Shown: positions 10,829-22,215 of the stretch, piece after piece
Position numbering within the stretch: position 1 is the first letter of the stretch
Layout: each line of letters opens with the position of its first letter
Assembly: GCA_037954665.1 (NCBI GenBank)
Contig: JBBMOL010000224.1
Location: 213,112 to 277,111 of the forward strand
Direction of reading: 5' to 3'
Source: Laguncularia racemosa
Taxonomy: Eukaryota; Streptophyta; Magnoliopsida; Myrtales; Combretaceae
Length of the DNA stretch: 64,000 nt
Translations under genes and position numbers: made by a program
The notes under the pieces: model-generated
What the model was told of the DNA's origin: nothing
What the model saw: only the letters and a program-made list of their open reading frames with translations
Databases searched by the model: none

Positions 10829-13800
10829 ATGTTGCGCGCACCAGGTCAGGTGCAATCTCTTGTATTTTCACTAGTTTTTGTGCTCTTGCTACTTCCGTTT
10901 TGTTCGTCGTCCAGAAATACAATCACGTATGGCAATCCGATTTTGGACCTGGAAAACGAAACCCTAGTGTCTGCCAATAGACGCTTCGAGCTCGGATTTT
11001 TTACTCCTAATGGAGGCTCCAGTACTGGAAGATATGTTGGTATATGGTACCATGGACATTATCCACTAACAGTTGTTTGGGTTGCCAATCGAGACAAACC
11101 TTTAGTAAACAACGCCGGTTTTTTTGGCCTTACCAAGGATGGTAATCTTGCGGTATGGACATCCTCACAGCAGATGTGGTCAAGTCGCCTTAAAGGTAAA
11201 GTCTCTTCCAACAGGACGATAAGGCTTCTGGATACAGGGAATCTAGTACTAGGAGAAGCTGGGGAATCTCAAGATTTATGGGAAAGTTTCAAAAATCCTG
11301 CTGATACGTTTATTCCAGGGATGCCATGGAGAGAGAACTCAAAGTTGACTTCTTGGAATGCAGTGGACGATCCTAAACCTGGAAACTTCAGTTTCCCATA
11401 TAGAGATGGTGAATATGTGATCCTGAAACAAGTCAGACCTCAACCATATTGGAAGAGTGGAATCTACAAAATGTTCCAGACTGACGACATGATCACCGTG
11501 ATATCGTGCCTTCTGTCGAATTCTAGCTGCAGTCTGCCAGATAATTCTGAAATTATTAGCGTATCCGACACTAGACTAGTAATGGAATGGACGGGGCAAA
11601 TACGGCTTTATAGTAATGCATCAGAACCACGGAATTTGTCCCAGTATCAGCCAAGAGATGTGTGCAACATCTTCCAGTATTGTGGAAATTATGGAAGCTG
11701 TAATAATGAAAACAGAGTGCCCTGTAAGTGTTTACCAGGGTCTGAGCCTTCAGAACCAGAACAGTGGAGTTCAGGGGAATTTTCAGCCGGATGCAGGAGA
11801 AAAAAATTAGATTCATGTAAAGCGAAAGATTTCATCAGCTTCAAGAATATGATAGCCGGTAGCCCCGAAGAAATTGGCGCCGTCTCTAAGGAGGAGTGCA
11901 GGGACAGTTGCCTTAGTAGCTGCCTTTGCGAGGCTTATAATTACCAATCGATTCCTACTTCTCGTGATGGCAACAGTGTAACTTCATCGATATGCTGGAC
12001 TTGGTCAAATGCGTTGAACAATATCGAGGAGCTAACTCAGACTGAAGATGACTACAATCTCAATTTCCGCGTGGCATCTACACAAATAGGTCAGGTTCAA
12101 ATAATCCTTCAGCCTCCTTTGCATGCTTGCCGTGCATTTTCTGCGGTAATTTCCTGCTCTTCTTTGTTCAAGCACCCAACATAGGTCAGATTGTCTTCAA
12201 ATCTCAATAGTTATCTGGTGCTCACAATTGTCAACCCTTTAGAATCCTTGAATGGGGTAGTGATAAATCCTATTCGGACCATCATTTTTTATTTGTGAGA
12301 GTTAAGTGGTAAATATGATACAGCAAGTCTATCCCTGTGCAATCTGGTCGTTTATGATAGTTCCAATGGACAATGGTTGTTTAGTTTGGTACACATGTAT
12401 AGCTCATTAGGGTAAACCAAAGTAGCAATTGGTAACCAAGAATAGCATAACATGAAAGTATTATTTGGTTATCATAAATATAGGGTACTGTACTAAATAA
12501 AATATTTTATTTATTGTTTGGTTTATATATTTTTTTGGTTACTAAACAAAAATAATTCTAAAGTATTAGATGAAATACTTATATTTTATACCATATAAAA
12601 TATAGTAAAAAAAAAATAATTCAATGGATAAAAGCACAAAAATTCTTATCTAGCATTTGTATATTATGTTTAGTGTAGTATTTTATATAATCTAAATAGT
12701 GTATATCATAAAAATCTGTATCCAGTATATTACATACAAAACATAGTATAAAAGAGTTATACTGTTCTGCTTTTCTCATTTTATGCTGTCCAACTTTGCA
12801 ATTCAAGTGATACTAAAGAATATGTCAACATAGCAAAAAGGAAATAGCACCACACAACCTTGTGTACTACGGTTAATAAATGCTTTTTCAGAAGATAAGA
12901 GGGTTATTTACAATTACTCTAGAAGATTCTATTACTATTTCTGAAAAAGTTTTTGAACCGTCTACTAGGTGATATAAATTTTATAAGTTTTGTGTGGTCA
13001 CTTAAGGGACATTTTATCTAGTATCACACCTATTTTGACTGTCAAATATTGTATGGATATTTTATCTTATCGTTGTGTGAGCCAAACACTATCTACATGT
13101 CTCTCTTGATTGTGTACTAACAATCGAAATGAGTTCCTGCCTCTTGGTATGTATAATGTCTTCTCTTCATGAATCACACTTCACTTTTATTTTCAGCAAT
13201 AGAGATGAATTCTAGAGTACATTCGTAATGTAAGGTAACTAGGTATTACTCTAGCAACTGGAGTTGTCTGTTATTTATTTATTTGTTGTTTTTATTTGTT
13301 ATTATTATTTTTTATTTGTATGTAACATTCCTCTTCTCAAACAATATTATCTTTCTGCAGATTCCATGAAGCGAAGCTGCAAACTTTGTGGGACTAACAT
13401 CGTCCCCTATCCTCTAAGCATAAACAAAACCTGTGGCGATCCTTCATACTTGAGATTTTCCTGTGATAGCGAATCCTCTCAGCTTTACTTTATTGCATCT
13501 AATGCTCGATATCGAGTAACCAGCATCACTCCAGAAGTTAAAAAATTTGCAATCAGTTTTAATGATTATATAACAAGTTGTACGTCGGAGGATTTACTAA
13601 ATAAAACTCTTCAGCTGGATCATTCCCTGCAATTTTATCTAATTAGTGGGTGCAATTCTAGTAGAAACTTTATTCCCAGCACTTTTTCTCAAGATCAGAT
13701 TCTATATGAAGTAGAAATTGGATGGTCTACACCACACCCACAAAGTTGTGCTTCCAACAGTGATTGTGTTTATTGGCCTGGTACAACTTGCAGTGCAAGA

Positions 13801-15766
13801 GGCCATGGAAAGACAATATGCCACTGCAACGCAAATACCTCTTGGAATCCTTTGACCTCCAATTGTGCTCCAGGTGAGAAATCGGTCTTAAAAACTAAAC
13901 ATTACATTCCCTAGGTATCATTCAAGACAAAAAAGATTATTCTTCTGCTATTATATATGTGAGGAATTGACATGATTTTATTTGCCCCTTCATCCTTCTA
14001 GCAATTCAATTTCTTTTAAGGCTGTTTTAGATGTGCTATCACTTACTTGTTTTGTTATGTCACTGAAGTCGAGACATCTATGCAATCTAGAAGATCCTCC
14101 CCGGACAAGAAACCTCTTTACCTTATTGCTCTAGCTTCAATTGCAGTTGTCATCCTTCTTGTCGGTTTATGTTATTATAGGAGGAGAAGGGCAAAAAATG
14201 GTAATGAATATTCTTTCGACTCTCATTCTTTATAGTAGGAAAATTTTGAAAGATTAATGGTATAAACATTGATTACTCACCACCTGAAAAATGTTACTTG
14301 AAATCAGAAATTGGGGAAGGCACTCAAAAAAATCCATCATTTCGTTTATCTGATAGTGAGCAACGAATTAGAGAGTGGATAAGTTCAAATCAGTTTCAAG
14401 AGAAAGACAAGAAAGGCATAGATGTTCCATCTTTTGATTTGGAAATCATCTCAGCTGCTACTGATAACTTTTCCAAGGAGAATAAGCTTGGACAGGGTGG
14501 TTTCGGACCTGTTTATAAGGTAAGGATACTTCCATCGTCAATCTTGATTTTGTCCATTGCACTGCATAAAACCATTCCCTTGAGAACATTTTCCAGGGAA
14601 AATTTCCTGGAGGACAAGAAATTGCAATAAAGAGACTATCAAGTGCCTCAGGACAAGGCCTAGAGGAATTTAAAAATGAGGTTGTGCTAATTGCCAAACT
14701 ACAACATCGAAATCTCGTCAGGCTGTTGGGATATTGCATCCAAGGAGAAGAAAAAATGTTATTATATGAATACATGCCAAATGGAAGCTTAGATTCATTT
14801 ATATTTGGTCAGCCCTTTAATTAAAGTGTTGGTTCGATTAAATTTTATATATATTGGCTCTTGGTGGTCATAATCCTAACTTGAATACATGGAAACGTTT
14901 CTAGATCACACAAGGTGTTTGCTACTGACTTGGACGCTACGCTTTGAGATAATCTTAGGAATTGCTCGTGGCATGCTTTATCTTCACCAAGATTCCCGGC
15001 TAAGAATTATTCATAGAGATATGAAATCAAGTAATGTTTTGCTGGATGAGGAAATGAATCCTAAGATTTCGGACTTTGGCTTGGCAAGGATATTCGAAAG
15101 CAAACAAACTGAGGCAACCACAAAAAGGGTTATAGGAACCTAGTAAGTACCACGTACCATAACTTAATTTCTACTTTACTTTTCACAAAAAATTGCAAAT
15201 GATCAATTTGGCTGATTGAAGATTGCTACAATACAGTGGCTATATGTCTCCAGAGTATGCATTAGATGGATACTTTTCATTCAAATCTGATGTTTTCAGC
15301 TTTGGAGTTGTTGTCCTTGAGATAATCAGTGGCAAAAGGAATACTGCATTTTATCCATCCATGGGAAGATTGAATCTCGTTAGTTATGTAAGTTATTCAT
15401 TCCATAAAATAGATATTAACTTTAGAAGTTTCTTTAACACCTACAAAATTGATATATGTTTGTCAGGCATGGAAATTTTGGAGTGAAAATAATGCATCGA
15501 ACTTGATGGATGATGCATTGCGTGAAACCTGCAACGCAAGTGAATTATTGAAGTGTATAAATGTGGCACTTTTATGTGTACAACAAGACCCGACCGATCG
15601 CCCCACAATGTCAAACATTCTTTTCATGTTGGCAAGTGAAACCGCATCTCTTCCAGCTCCCAAACAACCAGGATTTGCTACCAATGAAAGCCTTTCCACT
15701 ACATCTGCCTCAAGTAAACTAGAAACAATGCATGAGATCTCAACTACAATAGTGCAAGGCCGGTAG
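10829..15766 (+). CDS. G-type lectin S-receptor-like serine/threonine protein kinase, 8 exons
   Basis: Single-pass membrane receptor kinase; by family role it probably senses an apoplastic ligand and phosphorylates Ser/Thr targets. Exons: 10829-12089, 13361-13873, 14069-14200, 14308-14519, 14597-14807, 14905-15142, 15237-15387, 15467-15766. All introns are GT-AG and phases join cleanly to 1005 aa. The ATG at 10829 is chosen because a signal peptide follows (residues 1-28). Then come B-lectin (about 35-150), S-locus glycoprotein, EGF-like (YCGNYGSC) and PAN-like Cys-rich regions. Exon 2 adds a second Cys-rich domain (CKLCGTN…PYPLS). The membrane segment is at about 607-629. The kinase has LGQGGFG near 696, Lys718, Glu734, HRD 813-815 and DFG 833-835. 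The C-terminus ends TIVQGR, typical of the family. It resembles Arabidopsis At4g03230-type proteins, from memory. No defect was seen. Confidence 0.93.
12090..13360 (+). other. intron 1 of the receptor kinase gene (1271 bp), possible MITE inside
   Basis: The donor is AG|GTCAGG and the acceptor CTTTCTGCAG|AT; the split codon gives Asp, joining …VASTQI to DSMKRSC. It is far longer than the other six introns (77-195 bp). An AT-rich block of about 720 bp (about 12374-13094) is bordered by imperfect inverted ends (TTAGTTTGGTACACA and TGTGTGAGCCAAACACTA). That may mark a non-autonomous DNA transposon, but the match is weak. Confidence 0.6.
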
Positions 15767-16616
15767 AGTGATGTATAGCTTTTATTTGTTAGATTTCATA
15801 GAATAGGATTCTATGTAATCAAATTTGTTTTGTACTTTTAACCAGGAAGTTATTTGGTTCTAATTCCTTACTTTTCTTCTAGAGAAAAAAGGATATACTT
15901 ATAGCAATTCCATTCTCCCTAAATTTAAAAGTTCATCTTTGGAAGACAAAGATATGTCATCATTAGCTGACCAAATGCAAATTACTGGGCTAATTCCCAT
16001 TTTTAAACAGCACAGCTACAACCATGAGCATAGAAATCTGTTAGTTAGAATAGACTTTTTCTACATTCCATGTGAGTAAGGAAGGAATAGCAAGGAAATT
16101 CATTGTGCATAAAATCTAATGTAATATGACTCAAAACTTTTTGTAAATTAGATTTGAGATTTTTTTGAAATGGTAGAACTGGTTATAAGTTGTTTTTAGA
16201 TGCTTGGGAGTCATGTATAGCTTACCAACTCCCAAGCATTGGTGGAAGAGAAGCTAGTTGATTAGGAGGTTGAACAAGTTAGAAGGCACAACCAAGAAGT
16301 GGCAATTGATTGAACTAGCTGATATTCTACCAACTTTGTAGTTGATCAACTAGTGTTGCTAGAAAAGCTCTCACTTTTTACTATTTACATTTTTGTTTAT
16401 AACTCATACATATTTTAACCATATTACAAGTGGGTGTAAGGGTATTTTAGTATTATAATTTTTTCTCTATATTATGTGCATCTTACTTTTATCTACTTTG
16501 TATGTACATGAAGTATGACATTTCTAAACACTTTCTTGTTTGAATATAATTTATTTCTCCTAATATTTCGATAAATTGTCTTTTTTATATTTGACCATGA
16601 TTATGGTGAATACAGT
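15767..16616 (+). other. 3' flank of the receptor kinase gene
   Basis: No coding signal. AT-rich sequence holds the likely 3' UTR, with no perfect AATAAA near the stop. A perfect 12-bp inverted repeat lies at 16200-16239 and a 14-bp palindrome at 16339-16352. It ends at the 5-bp flank ACAGT (16612-16616) that borders element C. Confidence 0.6.
16200..16239. repeat. perfect 12-bp inverted repeat (hairpin)
   Basis: ATGCTTGGGAGT (16200-16211) and ACTCCCAAGCAT (16228-16239) are exact reverse complements around a 16-nt loop. The position is about 430 bp past the kinase stop codon. It could be part of a small transposon or an RNA stem; nothing else supports either reading. Confidence 0.7.
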
Positions 16617-16785
16617 TGTAAACACCCCATTTTTGCTTCAAAAAAAACTATAAATAATAATAATAATGATGATGATGATAAAATACATTTGGGTTTCTAA
16701 ATTAAATTTGTAAATCTCAAAATAACAAAAAAATTAGCTAAAATATTAGGTTAATGTATAATTTGCGTGTGATAATAAACTGAGA

Positions 16786-16866
16786 AATGGTTCGACTTAG
16801 TTGGTCTGCATGTTGGCCTAGAACGCATGGAGAAGCATTTGGTCACAAGTTCGAATCCTAGGAATT
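16786..16866 (+). other. tRNA-like segment in C 5' LTR (decayed)
   Basis: The B-box AGTTCGAATCC (16848-16858) is a full match to the tRNA T-arm/B-box pattern. The A-box is degenerate (CGACTTAGTTGG, 16793-16804). Spacing (55 bp) and place in the LTR equal those in the other two family-C LTRs. It is not a working tRNA gene. Confidence 0.6.
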
Positions 16867-17187
16867 GCACTTTGTGCCATTTTGTTTTTCTTCTCTCCCA
16901 ACTGTCGCGTGGCAGCATGTGATTGGCCAATACGAACACGTGCAAGGTACGTGCTCATATTCTTCCTTTGGCCAACAATGGAAATCTAGAGGATAGAAAA
17001 TCGTGAGCAAAATCTGGCGAATCAAAACTTTTTTTTTTTTCGAATCTTAACAAAGGAAAACAAATAAATAAGAAAAAACTACTCTAATATAAAAGATTGG
17101 CATTGATCTTTTTTCAAATCGTGGGAGGATAAAACAAAACCCAACCACGGTTTTGATTTAAGTTCATCCACCTCGGTCCCGCATACC

Positions 17188-17195
17188 TATAAATA
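17188..17195 (+). promoter_or_regulatory. TATA box of C 5' LTR
   Basis: TATAAATA in the context CCTATAAATA, at the same LTR position as the TATA boxes at 59741 and 63788. A pyrimidine-rich CT repeat follows at 17306, where the transcribed leader would begin. Confidence 0.7.
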
Positions 17196-17948
17196 AAGGC
17201 CAATCTTTGGAGAATAAGGGAAGGAGAGAAGGTAAAGAAATTGGAGGATAAGAAAAGAAAAAAAGAAAAAGCATGATAATAATAAAAAAAAAAACTCATT
17301 AAAACTCTCTCTCTCTCTCTTTAGATTCCCTACCATTAGTAGCCGCTGAATCGCCATCTAAGGTGGTTTTTTATGAAGCCCAACACCACTAAGTAATTCC
17401 CCAACCATAGAAAACTTGAAACCCCCTATCAGCTGATGCTAATAGTCACCAGAGCGTCGCCAATGAAGACCTTTCAGTTGTTGCATTCATGATCTGACCT
17501 GAACCGACTTAAGTCGACTAAACCGACCCATGTCCAGGTTAGTACATCTCATATTATATTATTATTATTATTATTATTATTAGTTTTAATAATCAATAGT
17601 AGTAATAAATAAAAAGATAAAAAATAAATATAATAACAATAATAAAAAAAATAATGAAATAATAATAAAAGACATTATTTAAAAAACTTGTTTTAAAATA
17701 ATGAATATATATATATAATGTTTTATCATCTAGGAAAAGGATTTAATAAAATAATAATAGTAATTGACTTGCTTTTTTAATTAGAATTTTTTTTTATTAA
17801 GAAATGAAGCTTAGGCTTAAAAATTTCCTTAAATAAATTTAAATGGTAATAAACATAAATTTGACACGTTTTCATAAGTAAGATTAAATAATTTACTAAA
17901 GTTTTATAAAAGTGAACTACAGCCTATTTTATCCTGAATAGCGGATAA

Positions 17949-19429
17949 TAAGTACAAATTAACACTTGTATTTCTGATGAATTTTAGTGGTGTATGTAAT
18001 AAATTGATGTTATTTTGAAATTTTTTGATAATAAATTGATGTTATTTTCAGTTTCAAGACTGAGAACCACTATTTTGAGAGAATATATCAACTTGGATTG
18101 AGATCGGATAAGAAAACATGAAGAAAAATTCTTTTTGGAAGGAACAGGGGAAGAGCACGGTCGTGTGTCAAGGAAACACGCCCACAGAAGCACATACGGT
18201 TGAAGGCAAGACCGTGTGTTGAGCTTGGAAATTCCACAGAAGCACATACGGTTGAGTACATGGTTTAAGGCATGGCTGTGTGTTGAGCTTGGAACATCCA
18301 TAGAAGCACACACGGTCGAGTACACGGTCGTGTGTTATTTGCATGGGTTTTACTGACACTACTCAAAGGCATGGCCATGTATAAGTCGTGTGTCGAGACC
18401 GTGTGCTTCAAAAAGTCAGCCGTTATAGGAGATTTTTGGGCTTCCATGCTTATATATATTCTCATTTTTTCCAAAATGGAGAGGAAGGCAGAGAGACACC
18501 TGAGGGAGATAGAAAAAACGAGGAAAAGAAGAAGAGGAAGAGACGGGGGAAGCTTATCTAAGGGAAAAGCAACACCAACGGATTCATCATTCTCTTCCGA
18601 AGGGTTTATGCACACAAGTTTTTCATCTTCATTGATTTGTAACTTGAAAACCATGAGTGGCTAAATTATTTTATACCCAAACCTTATGAACCCTAATTGT
18701 CATGTAACATTGGATTGATTGCATAGTTAATGAATAGTGGAATTCTCTGAATTTATTCATGTTGTTCATTTAGTATTGCTAACTTGATGTATGGCCAACA
18801 TAAATTTGCATGGATTTCTTAGAAGTTGATTGGAAAATCTCTTGTTTGAATAGATCATGCATGAATAAAGGAATTTGTATGTAATCTAGGGATAGAGAAC
18901 ATGAATTTTTCGTATTAGGTTAAATTAGATAATTCGACCTGATAGAGGGTTCAAGAGTGTTAATGCAATTTTAATCTATTTTGATAAAAGAGGGATCTTT
19001 ATTAATGCGATTAGGGTTAGGAGCTAATAAATCTAGAAGGAATATTGGCTTAGTGTTAGATACTCCGTGGTTTAGAGATAACCATTGCTCATTAACTAAT
19101 TTATTCAAAGGGTGAAGTTACATGACAATTAGAGGAGTAGTAAGGGTAGGGTATGCTCTTAATTATCGAATTTAGTAATCAAGTTATTATGTTAGTTTTA
19201 ATTGCTATAGGTTTTGTTAAGTGTTTTTTAATTTAATCTGAATCTCTTGAATTTTTGCGATTAGATAGTTAGTTTAGAGTTATTATTGGTACATGTTGAT
19301 CCCTGAGGAAACAATACCCGAACACAATTTTATGCTATTACAATCGATAGGTACACTTGCCTATTTGATCATAACAGAGAGTCGTAAAAAAGGGATTTTT
19401 AAATTTGTGTGATTACGGTCAACACCAAG
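17949..19429 (+). repeat. Athila D 5' LTR
   Basis: Matches 29020-30483 along its length. The 5' copy retains about 30 bp (near 19021-19050) that the 3' copy lacks. It contains a cluster of CACGG(T/C)CGTG-like dyads at 18155-18410 and ends ACACCAA before the primer site. Confidence 0.9.
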
Positions 19430-19451
19430 TTTTTAGCGCCGTTGTCGGGGA
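19430..19451 (+). other. Athila D primer-binding site
   Basis: TTTTTAGCGCCGTTGTCGGGGA is close to the Athila-group primer site TGGCGCCGTTGCCGGGGA, with two C-to-T/G-to-A type changes. It is placed just after the LTR, and supports the Athila assignment together with the ORF order. Confidence 0.85.
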
Positions 19452-19569
19452 TTGGCGATATTAAGAAAGCTTAATGCTGACTACTTTAACCATTTATTCT
19501 TTAGTATTTGTTGTGTTACATTCATTCTCTTGGAGGTAACTAATTTTCCCTTGATTTTATTTGTGGTTT

Positions 19570-21180
19570 ATGACAAGGAGCTCTTTGTCTAAACTTTTTT
19601 CTTTTGATCCAGAGATTGAGCGAACATCTAGAAGAAGGTTGAAGAGTGCCTTTGAACAAGCTACGGGAAATCTAGTTTTTGAAAATCAGCAATTAGGTGA
19701 AGAGGAATTGCATTCTAGTGAGGGTGAGAATTCAGTTGCAGAAATGGCAGATCAACGTCGAACGATGGTTAATTATGCTAGACCTACATTGGATAGCACG
19801 GGATCTTATATAGTTAGACCTGCAATAAACGCCAACAATTTTGAAGTCAAAGGCTCTACAATGAACATGATCCATAATCAATGCCAGTTCGATGGTTTAG
19901 TTAATGAGGACCCCCATGCTCACATCCAGATGTTTCTAGACATCTATGAAACAGTTAAATAGAACGGGGTGATTGATGAAGCTTTAAAGTTGCATCTTTT
20001 TCCTTTCACATTGAGGGGAAAAGCAAGGCAGTGGTTCAGCTCTTTAGATCAAAACTCCATCACAACTTGGGCCCAGTTGGTAGAAACATTCTTGGATTAC
20101 TACTTCCCGCCCTCCAAAACTGCCAAATTGAGAAATGATATCACATCGTTTACTCAGATGGATAATGTGCCCCTCCATGAATCTTGGTTAAGGTTTAAGG
20201 AATTGCTCAGGCGGTGCCCACATCATCAGTTGCCCAATTGGTTACAAGTCTCTACCTTCTATAACGGGCTTGATTATCCAACGCGACAAACCATTGATGC
20301 TGCTGTTAGTGGTACACTTAATGTGAAGACTCTTGAGGAGTCTCTACAGCTTTTTGAAAACATGGCGAAGAATAACCATCAGTGGAGTAATGGCAAGACA
20401 AGGCAAAGAGTAGCAGGGATCTATGAAGTTGAAATGATGACCACCCTTGTAGCAAAGGTTGGTGCTCTAGCAAAAAAGGTTGATGGGATGGCAATATCTG
20501 AGTCACTCCAATATTTTCCAGGTGAGCAGTCAACCGCATCAATGGCTCATGATTATATGGAATAAGTTGATTATGTTAGCGATCATGTGCGATCTCAGAA
20601 CAACCCTTACAACAACACACATAATCCAGGCTGGTGCAATCATCCTAATTTTTCATGGAGTAATCCACCAATTCAATGGGGTAATGCACCTGCACTTGGA
20701 TTCCAAAGGCCTCTTCCACCACCTTTTACTGAAAAGAAGTCCAACCTGGAGGATATGATTTCCAATTTCATTCAAACCTTAGAGCAGCGCCAACAAGCAA
20801 CAGATATTGCTTTAAGAAATCACGAGGCTTCCATTCACAATTTGGAAAACTAGGTGGGTTAGATTGCAAAAATGTTATCAGAGAGACCACAAGGGTCCTT
20901 ACTTGGGAACACGGAACCTAATCCAAGGGAGCAGGTGAAGGCAATGACCCTTAGGAGTGGAAGGGAATTGCATTCTAACACCATTGGAGTGCCAGGGGTT
21001 GTACAAAAACAAGAGGTTATGGTTAGATAAGACAAGGTTGCTGAAGAGAAACAAGCCATTACATAGGGTAAGGAAAAGGAGCTTAATAAGGAGGAAGATC
21101 TGGGAAAGGCCAAGGCATCAATAGTTCAGCCCTACAAGCCTCCAATTCCATATTCGGGCCGCTTGAAAAAAGATAAAGAG
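19570..21180 (+). pseudogene. Athila D gag
   Basis: Starts at ATG 19570 (MTRSSLSKLF). The gag core (about 19850-20400) reads FDGLVNEDPHAHIQMF, then LFPFTLRGKARQWFSSL, with PPSKTAKLRNDITSF and a LQLFENMA segment. In-frame stops stand at about 19960, 20563, 20851, 20860 and 21028, some where Gln or Trp would be expected. The C-terminal part is Pro/Asn-rich and ends …VQPYKPPIPYSGRLKK. No CCHC knuckle was seen, as is common in Athila. Confidence 0.9.
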
Positions 21181-22215
21181 TAAGAACACTTTGGTGAGTT
21201 TTTAGATTTGTTTAAACAATTGCATATTAATATACCGTTCGTGGAAGCTCTTGCGCATATGCTCAGGTACGCAAAGTTCTTGAAGGATCTGCTGTCGAAC
21301 AAGAAACGACTAGAAGAGGTTTCTACTGCAATCATTAGAGCAGAATGTTCAGCTATTTTGCAGAATAAGTTTCCTAAGAAACTTAAGGATCTAAGCAATT
21401 TCACTATTCCATGCCTAATTGGTGAACTGCCTGTAGAGAGAGCCTTAGCAAAGCTTGGGGCAAGTATAAACTTGATGCCATATTCACTGTTTAGGAAGCT
21501 TAAACTTGGTGAGCTAAAGCCTACAAGGATGAGTTTGTAACTGGCTGATCGCTCGGTTAAATTCCCTAGAGGAATTATAGAAGACGTCCTAGTAAAGGTA
21601 AAAAAGTTCATTTTTCCTGTTGACTTAGTTATCTTAGACATGGTTACAGATGTAGAGGTGCTACTAATCTTAGGATAACCATTCCTTGCTACTGCATGAG
21701 CGGTGATAGATGTTGCTGATGGGAAACTGGTTTTAAGAGTGGGAGAAGATGAGTTGACTGTGACAATCCTAGCAGCTTTGAAACAATCTTTAAGCACTGA
21801 TGATTCTTGCTATGCTATTGACTATGTTGATATGTTTGTGATGAGTTCTATGCAGGAATTGTTATGCCGTGACCTTTTGGAATTTAGCTTGACAGCAACT
21901 GGAGGAGAAGCATGTGAGAACTTTGATATTCAGAATGTGATGGCTCAGTTAAATGCCTGTGAGGAGGTAGTGTGTAAAAGAGGATTTGAGAAGATAGTAT
22001 CTAGTGAGGAACGAAGGCTGAAACCATCGATTGAGGAACCCCCAAAACTCGAGTTGAAGCAACTCCCAGAATATCTGGAGTATGCCTTTCTGGAGGATAA
22101 TTCTAAACTCCCTATCATTGTTGTTGCTGGTTTGACAAGGGAACAAAAGAATAGCCTATTAGAGGTCTTAAGGGAGCACAAGCGTGCTCTCGCTTGGAAG
22201 ATTTCTGATATTTAG
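21181..22215 (+). pseudogene. Athila D protease and linker
   Basis: After a stop at 21181 the frame continues with FGEFLDLFKQLHINIPFVEAL and a retropepsin-like region, ALAKLGASINLMPYSLFRKL (about 21450-21500). The usual DLGAS catalytic motif reads KLGAS, so the active-site Asp appears lost. Stops follow at 21538, 21676 and 21697. A linker up to 22215 leads into RT (EHKRALAWKISDI). Confidence 0.8.

Larger units (their letters stand above)
16617..17948 (+). repeat. element C 5' LTR, first part
   Basis: Starts TGTAAACACCCCATTTTTGC like the LTRs at 59043 and 63101. It contains the tRNA-like segment, a CCAAT/G-box region, a TATA box at 17188-17195, a CT microsatellite (17306-17322) and a TTA microsatellite (about 17556-17582). 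The text …CCTGAATAGCGGATA at 17931-17947 breaks off at the Athila insertion and resumes at 30484 (GATAGGTAGGCACCC). It lines up with GAATAGCAGGTACGTAGGCACCC in the solo LTR near 60725. Confidence 0.85.

Noticed and set aside
14458..15699. Antisense ORFs at 14458-14775 and 15463-15699.
   Set aside because: They are shadows of kinase exons on the other strand and cross intron borders.
18155..18410. CRISPR-like array from repeated ACACGG dyads.
   Set aside because: Spacing and sequence are irregular, the DNA is plant nuclear, and the dyads lie in LTRs and an Athila interior.
18332..18664. ORFs at 18332-18664 and 29457-29687 as small genes.
   Set aside because: They are the same stretch in the two LTRs of the Athila element and differ in length; only the LTR repeat is supported.
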